64,000 nt of DNA from Scatosoma sp900555925 (GCA_959603585.1 CAUGYD010000003.1:62001-126000), one strand, 5' to 3'. Counted from the first letter of the stretch, positions 43,949-52,327 are shown. Notes: generated from the letters alone by a model not told the origin. Program-made: numbers and translations.

Positions 43949-44191
43949 ATGCAAAATATAGATATGATGAAAGAGCAGACATTACGAAAGGAAATCGGGA
44001 ACCGATTGAAGGAGAGCCGCAAACAAGCGGGGTATACGCAAGCGCAGGTGGCGGAGATGATGTATATGACGCAACAGCAATACAGCCGATTTGAAAACGG
44101 TGTTTTTGAATTGAATTATCAACAAATCGTCAAGCTGTGTCAGCTATACGATATTTCGGCGGACTATTTATTCGGACTGAAAATTTTTTGA
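43949..44191 (+). CDS. XRE family repressor, SinR/Cro-like
   Basis: 80 residues; helix-turn-helix in KESRKQAGYTQAQVAEMMYM and TQQQYSRFENGVFELNYQQI. It ends in LCQLYDISADYLFGL, the standard tail of single-domain XRE regulators. The first ATG (43949) or the ATGATG at 43964-43969 may be the start; neither has a good ribosome binding site. It is divergent from the PH-domain membrane gene and probably represses it through the palindrome between the two genes. Confidence 0.8.
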   Translation: MQNIDMMKEQTLRKEIGNRLKESRKQAGYTQAQVAEMMYMTQQQYSRFENGVFELNYQQIVKLCQLYDISADYLFGLKIF

Positions 44192-44198
44192 GAAGAAC

Positions 44199-44235
44199 GA
44201 AAAGGGCCTCGCTCTTTGAAAGCGAGGCCCTTTTT
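44199..44235. terminator. Bidirectional terminator between the XRE gene and gap
   Basis: AAGGGCCTCGCT/AGCGAGGCCCTT stem with A run on one side and T run on the other, serving both convergent genes. Confidence 0.85.
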
Positions 44236-44252
44236 AATCGATAAATTATCGA

Positions 44253-45272
44253 TTAAAGTTCCGCGAAATATTTGATGGTTCTGACCATCTGGCTGGTGTA
44301 GGAGTTCTCGTTGTCGTACCAGGAAACGACTTTAACGAGCGTCGTGCCGTCGCCCATGGGCATGCACTTCGTCTGCGTAGCGTCAAACAGGGAACCGTAG
44401 GTGATGCCGATGACGTCGGAGGAAACGATTTCCTCTTCGGTATAGCCGAAGGAAGCGGAAGCCGCAGCCTTCATCGCCGCATTTACGGTAGCCGCGTCCA
44501 CTTCGCCTTCGCAGACCGCAACGAGCTGGGTAAGCGAACCGGTGGGAACGGGAACGCGCTGAGCGCAGCCGTCGAGAACGCCGTTGAGCTCGGGAATAAC
44601 GAGGCCGATTGCCTTCGCCGCACCGGTGGAGTTGGGAACGACGTTGACCGCCGCCGCGCGAGCACGGCGCAAATCACCCTTACGGTGAGGTCCGTCGAGA
44701 ACCATCTGGTCGCCCGTATAAGCGTGAATGGTGGTCATATAACCCTTCTTGATTTTCGCAAGCTTGTTAAGGGTGTTCGCCATGGGAGCAAGACAGTTCG
44801 TGGTGCAGGAAGCCGCGGAAATAATGGTATCCGTAGCTTTCAAGGTCTTTTCGTTTACGCTGTAAACGACGGTGGGAAGGTCGTTGCCCGCGGGAGCGGA
44901 AATAACGACTTTCTTCGCGCCGGCCTTGATGTGCGCTTCCGACTTCGCCTTAGAAGTATAGAAGCCCGTGCATTCGAGAACGACGTCTACTTTGAGCTCG
45001 GCCCAAGGGCAGTTTGCCGCGTCTTTTTCCGCGTAAATTTTAATCGTCTTGCCGTTGACCGTGATGGTACCCGCTTCGTCGTCCGCGGAAACCGTGTCGG
45101 CAAGGGCATATTTGCCCTGTGCGGAATCGTACTTCAAAAGGTGCGCCAGCATCTTGGGGCTGGTGAGGTCGTTGATAGCGACGATTTCGTAGCCTTCGGC
45201 TCCGAACATCTGTCTGAAAGCAAGACGGCCGATACGGCCGAAACCGTTAATCGCAACTCTTACGTTTGCCAT
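44253..45272 (-). CDS. gap: Glyceraldehyde-3-phosphate dehydrogenase (phosphorylating)
   Basis: 339 residues, normal length. VRVAINGFGRIGRLAFRQM is the NAD-binding Rossmann start. The catalytic Cys lies in SAASCTTNCLAP (about residues 152-163), and SWYDNENSYTSQMV closes the catalytic domain. It catalyses the central glycolytic oxidation in the cytoplasm. GGAGGA precedes the ATG, and the promoter at 45335-45363 is strong. Monocistronic. Confidence 0.97.
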   Translation of the reverse strand: MANVRVAINGFGRIGRLAFRQMFGAEGYEIVAINDLTSPKMLAHLLKYDSAQGKYALADTVSADDEAGTITVNGKTIKIYAEKDAANCPWAELKVDVVLECTGFYTSKAKSEAHIKAGAKKVVISAPAGNDLPTVVYSVNEKTLKATDTIISAASCTTNCLAPMANTLNKLAKIKKGYMTTIHAYTGDQMVLDGPHRKGDLRRARAAAVNVVPNSTGAAKAIGLVIPELNGVLDGCAQRVPVPTGSLTQLVAVCEGEVDAATVNAAMKAAASASFGYTEEEIVSSDVIGITYGSLFDATQTKCMPMGDGTTLVKVVSWYDNENSYTSQMVRTIKYFAEL

Positions 45273-45334
45273 AATGAAAAATCCTCCGATAATATATTGA
45301 TTGTGATTTTGAGATACATTTTACTGTCGGTAGT

Positions 45335-45363
45335 ATTGTACCACACTTCGCGGAGTTCGTCAA
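45335..45363 (-). promoter_or_regulatory. Promoter of gap
   Basis: Minus-strand TTGACG (45363-45358), 17 bases, TACAAT (45340-45335), leader of about 60 bases. Confidence 0.75.
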
Positions 45364-45404
45364 ACAGATTTACGCCCCCGCGGCGAAAATTTCCCGATTT
45401 CTTC

Positions 45405-45869
45405 TCATTCTTCCGACGGACGATTATAATTGGGAATGTTCGGGAGATACTCCTCGCAGATGTAATATCTATCTTGCGAATATCCCTTTTCCGAAGAAAG
45501 CAATAATTCTTTCGTACAGAAAAAGCTCATCTGCCAATCCGATGCGATGTTGTCCCTCCTGCTTTGGTTTTCTCCGAATTCCACAGAATCGTAAAAACAA
45601 AACGCCGTATTCTCTTCGGGATAGTACAAATATTTGAACGTTACGGTATAGTCGTTAGTTCTATCTTTTTTTTGGTATTGTCCCGTTCCGCCTTTTTCAA
45701 AAACGACGGTCGTCGTCTCAACGACGTCGACGTTCGACATCTGGTAAATATACTTCTTTCCGTAAGAAAGGCCGAGAGAGCCTTCCGATTTGCCCGAAGA
45801 ACAGCCCGCCATCGCCGCGGAAGTCCCCGCGACGACGAAAACGGACAGCAGACACAAAAATTTTTTCAT
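45405..45869 (-). CDS. Small lipoprotein of unknown function
   Basis: 154 residues. Lipoprotein signal ending in AMAGC (Cys23), then a Ser/Gly spacer and a mature domain with KKYIYQMSNVDVVETTTVVF and several Tyr-rich strands, likely a beta-sheet domain. No family recognised. It starts 20 bases after fba, so it may be cotranscribed as a hitchhiking gene. Ribosome binding site GAAAGGGG. Confidence 0.7.
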   Translation of the reverse strand: MKKFLCLLSVFVVAGTSAAMAGCSSGKSEGSLGLSYGKKYIYQMSNVDVVETTTVVFEKGGTGQYQKKDRTNDYTVTFKYLYYPEENTAFCFYDSVEFGENQSRRDNIASDWQMSFFCTKELLLSSEKGYSQDRYYICEEYLPNIPNYNRPSEE

Positions 45870-45889
45870 CTCTTTTCCCCTTTCAAAAA

Positions 45890-46825
45890 TTACGCCTTAT
45901 TCGCACTTCCCAGAACGTTTATGATCTTATGCTTGACCATTTCCTTCATCATGACGCGCGCGTCGCCGAGATACTGACGGGGGTCGAAGTGGTCGGGGTG
46001 CTCGGCAAAATGCTTGCGGATCGCCGCCGTGAACGAAACGCGGAGGTCGGAATCGATATTGATCTTGCAGACCGCCATCTTCGCCGCCTTTTGAAGCTCC
46101 GATTCGGGAATGCCGATCGCGTCGGGCATATGTCCGCCGTACTGATTGACGATCGCCACTTTATCCTGAGGAACGGAGGACGCTCCGTGAAGGACGATGG
46201 GGAAACCGGGCAGGCGCTTGCCTACTTCTTCGAGAATATCGAGACGAAGCTTGGGGTCCTGGCCGGGCTTGAATTTATATGCGCCGTGCGAGGTACCGAT
46301 CGCGATCGCGAGGGAATCGATTCCCGTTCTCTGCGTAAACTCTTCCACTTCGTCGGGAGACGTGAACAGCGCGTCGTGCGCTTCTACTTTTACGTCGTCC
46401 TCTACGCCCGCGAGCTTGCCGAGCTCCGCTTCGACGACCACGCCGTGGTCGTGCGCATACTCGACGACTTTTTTCGTGAGCGCGATATTCTCCTCCCAAG
46501 GCTTGGAAGAAGCGTCGATCATGACGGAAGTGAATCCGCCGTCGATAGAGGCCTTGCAGATATCGAAATCCGCGCCGTGATCGAGGTGCATGACGATGGG
46601 AATATTCGTAGTCTCCACCGCCGCCTGCACGAGATGTTTGAGGTAGACGGGATTCGCGTACTTTCTCGCACCCGCGGAAACTTGAAGAATGACGGGAGAT
46701 TTGCACTCGTCCGCCGCCTCCACGATCGCCTGAATCATCTCCATGTTGTTGACGTTGAACGCGCCGATGGCATAGCCGCCCGCATACGCTTTCTTGAACA
46801 TTTCGGTACTGGTAACTAAGGGCAT
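45890..46825 (-). CDS. fba: Class II fructose-1,6-bisphosphate aldolase
   Basis: 311 residues starting MPLVTSTEMFKKAYAGGYAI. Zinc-dependent class II enzyme: HLDHGADFDICKASIDGG holds the catalytic Asp and a zinc His, and GTSHGAYKF and LHGASSVPQ are the other zinc and phosphate-binding blocks. Splits fructose-1,6-bisphosphate in glycolysis. The ATG at 46825 (GGAGGA) is clearly the start; an in-frame extension of 50 codons upstream is chance coding. Shares glycolytic context with gap, 0.6 kb away on the same strand. Confidence 0.95.
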   Translation of the reverse strand: MPLVTSTEMFKKAYAGGYAIGAFNVNNMEMIQAIVEAADECKSPVILQVSAGARKYANPVYLKHLVQAAVETTNIPIVMHLDHGADFDICKASIDGGFTSVMIDASSKPWEENIALTKKVVEYAHDHGVVVEAELGKLAGVEDDVKVEAHDALFTSPDEVEEFTQRTGIDSLAIAIGTSHGAYKFKPGQDPKLRLDILEEVGKRLPGFPIVLHGASSVPQDKVAIVNQYGGHMPDAIGIPESELQKAAKMAVCKINIDSDLRVSFTAAIRKHFAEHPDHFDPRQYLGDARVMMKEMVKHKIINVLGSANKA

Positions 46826-46903
46826 AAACAATCCTCCAAAAAATATCGTTCGAGAGCCTGTCCGCCGCGCAGGGCGCAAAGCTCCTGTTTTTCGTACATA
46901 GTT

Positions 46904-46932
46904 ATTATATATGATTTTCCCGAAAAAAGCAA
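46904..46932 (-). promoter_or_regulatory. Promoter of fba
   Basis: Minus-strand TTGCTT (46932-46927), 17 bases, TATAAT (46909-46904). Confidence 0.7.
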
Positions 46933-47026
46933 GGAAATCGCGGAAAGTTTCCGATTTTTTATCAATTATCCTCAACCATAAAATTGTCGTCTTAAAATTC
47001 GGAAATGAGGTCTGCGGTCTTTACCG

Positions 47027-47959
47027 TCAACTATTTTGTTCAAACAATCCGCAGGAAAGGTACCTGTCCCCCGTATCGGGAAGGAGCACCACCGCCGTTT
47101 TTCCCTCGTTCTCCTTCCGCGCGGAGACCTGAACCGCCGCGAAAAGAGCCGCGCCCGAAGAAATCCCCGCGAGAATCCCCTCCTTCCGCGCCAGAATCCG
47201 CGCCCACTCATATGCCTTTTCGTTCTCGACGCCTACGACTTCGTCATAAATCTTCGTATCAAGAATCTCCGGCACGAAGCCCGCGCCGATTCCCTGAATC
47301 TTATGCGGACCGCTTTTTCCGCCCTCCAATACGGGCGACGAAGCGGGTTCTGCGGCTATCACCTTTATCGAGGGCTTTTTCTCTTTCAAATATCGGCCTA
47401 CGCCCGTCACGGTTCCTCCCGTTCCGACGCCCGCGACGAAAATATCCGCTTTCCCCTCCGTGTCCGCCCAAATTTCGGGCCCCGTCGTCTTGTAGTGCGC
47501 CGCGGGATTGGCGGGATTGACGAACTGCCCGCAAATCAAGCTGTTTTTTGTCTCCCTATGCAGCCGCTCCGCCTCCGCGATCGCGCCCGCCATGCCCTTT
47601 TTCCCGTCCGTGAGGACGAGCTCCGCCCCGAAAGCCGCTATCATCTGACGGCGTTCTACGCTCATCGTCTCGGGCATCACGATGACGAGCCGATACCCCT
47701 TCGCCGCGGCGATCGCCGCCAGCCCTATTCCCGTGTTCCCGCTGGTCGGCTCTATCAGGAGCGTCCCTTCTTTCAGAAGCCCGCGGCGCTCCGCGTCCGA
47801 CAAAATTTCCGCCGCCACTCTGTCTTTTACCGAGCCTGCGGGATTCATAAATTCCGCCTTCGCATACAGTTTTGCCGCAAGCCCGTATTCCCGACCGATA
47901 TTTTTGAGCTCTATCAGCGGCGTTCTGCCCACCGCCTCCGCAATCGATTGAAAACGCAT
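47027..47959 (-). CDS. cysK: Cysteine synthase (O-acetylserine sulfhydrylase)
   Basis: 310 residues. PLP enzyme joining O-acetylserine and sulfide into cysteine. The PLP lysine lies in NPAGSVKDRVA (about residue 43), the substrate loop is EPTSGNTGIGLA, and PLP phosphate binding is at GVGTGGTVTGVGRYL. The C-terminal SSGAALFAA motif is present. The ATG at 47959 has GGAGGTG; codons upstream in frame are inside the preceding gene. It follows the glycerophosphodiesterase gene by 22 bases, in one operon. Confidence 0.93.
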   Translation of the reverse strand: MRFQSIAEAVGRTPLIELKNIGREYGLAAKLYAKAEFMNPAGSVKDRVAAEILSDAERRGLLKEGTLLIEPTSGNTGIGLAAIAAAKGYRLVIVMPETMSVERRQMIAAFGAELVLTDGKKGMAGAIAEAERLHRETKNSLICGQFVNPANPAAHYKTTGPEIWADTEGKADIFVAGVGTGGTVTGVGRYLKEKKPSIKVIAAEPASSPVLEGGKSGPHKIQGIGAGFVPEILDTKIYDEVVGVENEKAYEWARILARKEGILAGISSGAALFAAVQVSARKENEGKTAVVLLPDTGDRYLSCGLFEQNS

Positions 47960-47981
47960 AAATTTCACCTCCGATTTCCGA

Positions 47982-48701
47982 TTATTCGAGAATATTCGTC
48001 GTGATAAAGTCCGCTCCCATATCGATGAGCGCCTCGGCATCCTCGGGGCGGTCTATCGTCCAGCAGTTGACTTTCAGTCCGGCTTTGTGCAGGCGGCGGA
48101 TATATTCTTCCGTCACGCACAGACCGCAAAGATCCGCGTCGAAACGGTATTTTTTCATGAGCGAAAAGTTCTCTTCGGTGGCCTCTCCCGTCAGAAACTG
48201 AATGGACACATTCGGGTAAAGTCCGCGCAAGACGATAAGGTTTTCGGCGGAAAAGGAAATAAAGGTCGTCTTTTCCAACCAGCCCATATCGTCGATCTTG
48301 CGGGCAATCCCCGCGACGTGTTTTTCTTCCATGCGATTTTTCAGCTCCAAAACCGCAACCTTATCGTATTTTCGGCAAACGGAAATATAGTCCGCGAGCG
48401 TCGGAATCACCAAATCCGAACGAAGCGTCCTTCCGTCCGTGTCGCGCATGCGCACCGCTTCGAGCCTGTCGGCATTGCTCTTTTCGATATCGATATCCAC
48501 GCCCGCGATGTTCTTCATATTGTCGTCGTGAAAAATAAAATACTTTCCGTCGGCCGTCACGTGTACGTCGGTCTCTATGCCGTAATAGCTCTTGACGCCC
48601 GCGGCGACGAACGCCGCGCAGGTATTCTCCTTTTCCAATCCCGAAACGCCGCGATGCGCAATCATTTTACAGCCCTTCTTATCTATCAAAATCGTATTCA
48701 T
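47982..48701 (-). CDS. Glycerophosphodiester phosphodiesterase
   Basis: 239 residues, typical for cytoplasmic UgpQ/GlpQ-type enzymes. Catalytic and metal-binding blocks: MIAHRGVSGLEKENTCAAF (HRG and Glu near residues 16-25), GIETDVHVTADG (Glu-x-Asp, about 42-44) and FIFHDDNM (His 58). The TIM barrel ends with VNCWTIDRPEDAEALIDMGA. It releases glycerol-3-phosphate from lipid-derived diesters. There is no signal peptide. First gene of the operon with cysK; GGAG before the ATG. Confidence 0.9.
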   Translation of the reverse strand: MNTILIDKKGCKMIAHRGVSGLEKENTCAAFVAAGVKSYYGIETDVHVTADGKYFIFHDDNMKNIAGVDIDIEKSNADRLEAVRMRDTDGRTLRSDLVIPTLADYISVCRKYDKVAVLELKNRMEEKHVAGIARKIDDMGWLEKTTFISFSAENLIVLRGLYPNVSIQFLTGEATEENFSLMKKYRFDADLCGLCVTEEYIRRLHKAGLKVNCWTIDRPEDAEALIDMGADFITTNILE

Positions 48702-48730
48702 GGAAAAATCTCCTTTCTGAAATTATGTTC

Positions 48731-48759
48731 ATTGTACCACGAACGATTCTCAATGTCAA
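48731..48759 (-). promoter_or_regulatory. Promoter of the glycerophosphodiesterase-cysK operon
   Basis: Minus-strand TTGACA (48759-48754), 17 bases, TACAAT (48736-48731). Confidence 0.75.
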
Positions 48760-48951
48760 GTTTATGACAAAAAAACAGCGCGGAAAAGGCGTTCCTTATA
48801 AGGGATTTTTAGACGAATTAAAAATTTATAGGAAATTGCACTTTCAAGAGAAGAAATAATCAAATTCCATACAGAGTCTGATTTTTCTTATACTGTAATA
48901 AAATGTTTGATTCGTGAAAAGTCAAGTATTTTGATTAAAGTTCATTAGATA

Positions 48952-48980
48952 TTGATTTTTTTCGCAGTATATGCTATAAT
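48952..48980 (+). promoter_or_regulatory. Promoter of the candidate structured RNA
   Basis: TTGATT (48952-48957), 17-base spacer, TATAAT (48975-48980). The expected start is near 48987, five bases before the first stem. Confidence 0.65.
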
Positions 48981-48986
48981 AACTAT

Positions 48987-49139
48987 GTGGTACAGTTTAA
49001 TATTTTTTCGTCCTAAGTTTACGTTTGGTAAAAACGTAGGCTTCGTTTGCCATCTTTTAGGACGATGTCAACTGTGGCGCAACAGAAGCGGGACTGCGTT
49101 TTCCGGTGTGTGGTTTCGGCTATGCACTTTTCTATTTTT
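48987..49139 (+). ncRNA. Candidate structured small RNA, family not recognised
   Basis: The body folds into nested helices: ACAGTT 48992-48997 with AACTGT 49070-49075; CGTCCTAA 49009-49016 with TTAGGACG 49057-49064; ACGTTT 49021-49026 with AAACGT 49032-49037; GGC 49039-49041 with GCC 49049-49051. A 3' hairpin, GTGTGTGG 49106-49113 with CTATGCAC 49120-49127 (some G-U pairs), is followed by TTTTCTATTTTT, a terminator. With the promoter just upstream this makes a discrete transcript of about 150 bases. Short ORFs across it lack ribosome binding sites. It is not a tRNA, and I see no 6S, SRP or common riboswitch signature. Confidence 0.5.
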
Positions 49140-49670
49140 AACCCAACTTAGCATATTAGTGAGTAAAAAATCTTTATTTAGCACTTATAAATAACGAGAA
49201 GTGTATATTGTTCAATATTACATTCAACACTACTCAAAAATTGTATTTATGTGTATTAGTTTGGGGTCGGCATTGGCGGCCGAGCCTTTTAGTATTTCAA
49301 ATTAAATATTATGGCAAAGCATTTAGAAAAGCCGCTTATAAAAGAAAAAATTTGTTTGCGAAATTATTTTTAAGAGGGTTAGAAGGGTTGACTATAATGT
49401 ACTTTCGATTATATTTATAATTTCTGTTATTTTAAATTTAAGTCTATGCTTACCAATTTATTCGGATATAATTCTAATTGACGGAATTATGCAATTGATT
49501 ATAGATCCATCATTTCATTAGAAAATAAAGGATTTAAGCATTATAGAAATATTTACAAGATAGCGTTCTGATGAGGCACGCAAGCAGGAACGTATAACTA
49601 TGGTACAATAGAAAAATTTGAAGAACTTTTCAAAGATAAAATTGAAAGAAAACCTTAAAGGATTATTGCA
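49140..49670. other. AT-rich gene-free stretch
   Basis: No supported gene. GGTCGGC (49265-49271) with GCCGAGCC (49279-49286), followed by TTTTAGTATTT, is a terminator-like hairpin, possibly ending a second short transcript. A 70-codon ORF at 49208-49420 has no ribosome binding site and no recognisable features. Confidence 0.4.
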
Positions 49671-50183
49671 ATGAAAAAGATTAAAAAATTATTGACAATC
49701 GGGCTTGCGGCTTTGCTTATGCTTTGTATGAGTATAAGTTTTGCGGGGTGTGATTTGATAGAAGAAAAAGATGCCAGGTCAAGAATTAAAGGTTTCTTTA
49801 AGGTAGAAATCCCCAAAGAAGCAAAAATGGTATATAATTATTATCAATCTTGGCAAGAATCCATAGGTTATACGGTTTTTATCTTTGAACAAGAACCTAC
49901 GGATTGGCTAATTGAAAGCGAATTTCTCAAAGAAAAGGACGAAGAATTTGAACGTAAAATAAAGGAAGCCGTTAATACGTATTTTGAGTTTAGTAAAAAT
50001 GCGACACCCGAAGATGCCGAATTGTTTGGTAGCGGTTTAAGGGTTTTGCCCGAAGAATATCTACCCGATTTCGAGAAAAAATATTTGTGGAAAGAACATA
50101 AAAGAGATAATGAAGCCGATAGCATTGCTTTAATATACGTTCCCGAAAAACTTATGCTTGTTTATTCCGTTAAAACGTGGTAA
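49671..50183 (+). CDS. Lipoprotein of unknown function in AT-rich island
   Basis: 170 residues. Lipoprotein signal with Cys27 (ISFAGCDLIEEKDARSRIKG covers the site). The mature domain is rich in Glu and Lys and has aromatic clusters (MVYNYYQSWQESIGYTVFIF). AAAGGATT precedes the ATG. Its low GC contrasts with neighbouring chromosomal genes, consistent with import on the same element as the recombinase fragment that follows. No family recognised. Confidence 0.7.
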   Translation: MKKIKKLLTIGLAALLMLCMSISFAGCDLIEEKDARSRIKGFFKVEIPKEAKMVYNYYQSWQESIGYTVFIFEQEPTDWLIESEFLKEKDEEFERKIKEAVNTYFEFSKNATPEDAELFGSGLRVLPEEYLPDFEKKYLWKEHKRDNEADSIALIYVPEKLMLVYSVKTW

Positions 50184-50255
50184 AAACTATGGATGTAATA
50201 CTCATTATGATTTATTAATAGAAGAAAATAATGCCCCTTTTCGGCTCCCACCTGA

Positions 50256-50444
50256 ATTAAAAAAATTCATAGTGATTTTGATGAGCTAACGCCCGAAATC
50301 TTACGTGCTTTCATAGATAAGGTTTATATCTATGAAAAAGAAAAGGTTAACGGTCATTACACCCGCATCGTAAAAATTATCTATAATTTGGTTGAAGCAA
50401 TAGATTTACCCGATTTTGGTGATTTATTGGACGAGAGGAATTAA
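50256..50444 (+). pseudogene. Fragment of a large serine recombinase (DUF4368 C-terminal domain)
   Basis: An open frame with no usable start encodes DFDELTPEILRAFIDKVYIY, then EKEKVNGHYTRIVKIIYN and a short acidic end. This matches the pattern of the DUF4368 domain at the C-terminus of large serine recombinases of integrative elements (TnpX-like). The catalytic resolvase domain and zinc-ribbon part are missing. It marks a decayed mobile element to which the AT-rich region 48.8-50.45 kb probably belonged. Confidence 0.6.
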
Positions 50445-50452
50445 ATAGTACG

Positions 50453-50480
50453 AGAAAAGGCGTGGCATGATGCCACGCCT
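50453..50480 (-). terminator. Terminator of the sigma/anti-sigma operon
   Basis: A perfect 10-bp stem AGGCGTGGCA/TGCCACGCCT; on the minus strand it is followed by TTTTCTCG. Confidence 0.75.
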
Positions 50481-50551
50481 AACTCTTAAAAAGGAGTCAC
50501 CTTCCCGAAAAAATTCCTTGTAGGGACGCGGAAAATCCGCGCCGCTTCCGT

Positions 50552-50935
50552 TCAGTTATCCTCCTCCGTTCCGCTTTCCGACGAAGAATCCGAAGAATCG
50601 GAATCCTCCGAATCAACCTGCGACTCTCCGCTTGCGGACGAAATATCCGCCGCGCCGTCCTCCGATTTATCCACGGTATCGCCCGCTTCGGGAGCAGTGG
50701 CCATATTATCCGCACCTCCGGCGGATTTCATTCCGGAAAAAAATCGTGAAAAAAACAAAATCCCCGCGCATACGACGAAGGCGGCGGCCGCCGCGGCCAA
50801 AATACGCTCTGCAAAAACGCGCTTTCTTCGCTTTGCCTTCGCTTTTTCCGTCTCGGAAACGGAATAGGATTCCGCTTCTTCGACAAATTTTTCGTCGATT
50901 TTTCCGAGCGTGGAAAAATTTTTCTTATCCCTCAT
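50552..50935 (-). CDS. Single-pass membrane protein, probable anti-sigma partner
   Basis: 127 residues. A charged cytoplasmic N-terminus (about 1-42) is followed by one transmembrane helix (about 46-66, LAAAAAAFVVCAGILFFSRF) and an external tail rich in Ser, Asp and Glu (SEDSDSSDSSSESGTEED). It overlaps the ECF sigma gene by 4 bases (ATGA), the classic layout of an anti-sigma factor, although the N-terminal segment is short and shows no zinc-binding ZAS motif. Function inferred from position only. Confidence 0.65.
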   Translation of the reverse strand: MRDKKNFSTLGKIDEKFVEEAESYSVSETEKAKAKRRKRVFAERILAAAAAAFVVCAGILFFSRFFSGMKSAGGADNMATAPEAGDTVDKSEDGAADISSASGESQVDSEDSDSSDSSSESGTEEDN

Positions 50936-51489
50936 ATCCCGATCCCCTCCCGGAGCAATTTCTCTTTCAGTTTTCCCCGAAGTCGGAATAACAGCGATTT
51001 TACCTTGCTTTCGGAAAATCCCATGCGCGCGGCGATTTCTTTAATGTCGTCCGAAAACCAATAGCGGCGGACAAAGACTATGCGTTCCTCCGTTTTCAGG
51101 GAAGAAAGAAAATCATTGATCGCTTCCGCGGCGGCATTTTCCTCGTAATCGCTCCCCTGCCCCTCCGCGGGCAAAAATTCCTCGATTTCCGAAAGAAGCG
51201 TCTCCGTCTTGCCCCCGCCGCGCTTTTGGGCGTGCGAGCGCTTATAGCAATCGAAAGAAATATTGCGGCACAACGCCCCCGCATAGGCCTTTAAGGACCG
51301 GGGACGCTCAGGCGGTATGGTATTCCAACAGGCGAGGTATGTATCGCTGACGCACTCCTCCGCGTCGCGTCCGTTATGTAAAATGTTGACGGACACCGCA
51401 CGGAGAAAACCGCCGTACCTTTCCGCCGTGGCGGACAGAGCGGTCTGATTGCGGGAAAAATACAATTCGACAATCTCTTCGTCTGTCAT
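50932..51489 (-). CDS. ECF-type RNA polymerase sigma factor
   Basis: 185 residues. Region 2 (about 5-75) includes DAEECVSDTYLACWNTIPPE, the core-binding and -10 recognition part. Region 4 (about 115-180) includes ERIVFVRRYWFSDDIKEIAA and a helix-turn-helix MGFSESKVKSLLFRLRGKLK. It directs RNA polymerase to stress or envelope promoters. The ATG at 51489 has GAGGAG upstream; the longer start seven codons earlier does not. Coupled to the membrane partner by a 4-base overlap. Likely autoregulated from 51541-51565. Confidence 0.88.
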   Translation of the reverse strand: MTDEEIVELYFSRNQTALSATAERYGGFLRAVSVNILHNGRDAEECVSDTYLACWNTIPPERPRSLKAYAGALCRNISFDCYKRSHAQKRGGGKTETLLSEIEEFLPAEGQGSDYEENAAAEAINDFLSSLKTEERIVFVRRYWFSDDIKEIAARMGFSESKVKSLLFRLRGKLKEKLLREGIGI

Positions 51490-51540
51490 TCGGGACTCCT
51501 CGGCATGCAAACGTCGAAATTTTCTCCGTTCACCTGCATA

Positions 51541-51565
51541 GTAGATTTTTTTCTTTCAGGGGTTG
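51541..51565 (-). promoter_or_regulatory. Possible ECF promoter (autoregulation)
   Basis: Minus-strand GCAACC (51565-51560), 15 bases, TCTA (51544-51541). GCAACC-type -35 boxes are common for Firmicute ECF factors. No sigma-A promoter is evident before the sigma gene. Confidence 0.4.
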
Positions 51566-51592
51566 CGGTTTCGGAAAAATTTTTCCGATTTT

Positions 51593-52327
51593 TCAATCTC
51601 TGCGCCGCCCGAACAACGCGAATACCCACACCGCAAATCGCAAAAAGTAAATGAGCGAGGTCAACAGCGCCGCGACGTACGTGAGCGCCGCCGCACTCAG
51701 AACCTTTCCCGCGCCCTTTTTCTCGTCCTCCGCGAGAATCCCCTCTTCGAGGAGCATCTTTTTCGCGCGGCGGCTGGCGTCCAACTCCACGGGGAGCGTC
51801 ACCAAAGTAAACAGCGTCGAGAGTCCGTAAAGCACTACCCCCGCAACCGCGAGATAGAATCCGACGGAGGAAGCGGAAGTCGCATTCACGAAAATATCCA
51901 GCAGCAATCCGACGAGCACCAGAGGCAAAGCCAGCCGCGCCCCGAAATTGGTGATCGGAACCAAAGCGGTACGGATTTTATAGGGAATATACCCTCTCTC
52001 CTTTTGCACCACGTGCCCGATTTCATGCGCCGCGACCGCAACTGCCGCAACGGAATCGTCTCCGTATGTCGCGTCGGACAAATTCACCACGCCGCGACGG
52101 GGATCGAAATGGTCGCTCAGGCGCCCCTTCACTCTGCCGACGGAGACATCGTAAATATCGTTCGCCCGAAGCAGTCTCACCGCTGTATCGTAGCCCGTCA
52201 TATGAGACGCCGTTTTTTTCGTACTGAACGCGCTGTATGCGGAATGTACGCGCATGCTCGCCCAGCCCGAAAACGCCGCACAAAGCAAAATCAACACCAA
52301 AAAGATAATATAATATTCAAAAGGCAT
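51593..52327 (-). CDS. YugP-family membrane zinc metallopeptidase
   Basis: 244 residues. An N-terminal helix (about 5-24) is followed by a soluble part with the zinc motif AVAAHEIGHVVQKERGY (HExxH). Three or four further helices include LALPLVLVGLLLDIFVNATS and GFYLAVAGVVLYGLSTLFTL. This matches the DUF2268/YugP-like peptidases of Firmicutes, thought to act at the membrane; no substrate is known. The ATG at 52327 follows GAGGAGGTGG; the six upstream codons of the longer frame overlap that site. Confidence 0.88.
   Translation of the reverse strand: MPFEYYIIFLVLILLCAAFSGWASMRVHSAYSAFSTKKTASHMTGYDTAVRLLRANDIYDVSVGRVKGRLSDHFDPRRGVVNLSDATYGDDSVAAVAVAAHEIGHVVQKERGYIPYKIRTALVPITNFGARLALPLVLVGLLLDIFVNATSASSVGFYLAVAGVVLYGLSTLFTLVTLPVELDASRRAKKMLLEEGILAEDEKKGAGKVLSAAALTYVAALLTSLIYFLRFAVWVFALFGRRRD

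Noticed and set aside
48952..49194. 80-codon ORF at 48952-49194
   Set aside because: Starts inside the promoter, has no ribosome binding site, and overlaps the paired segments of the structured RNA.
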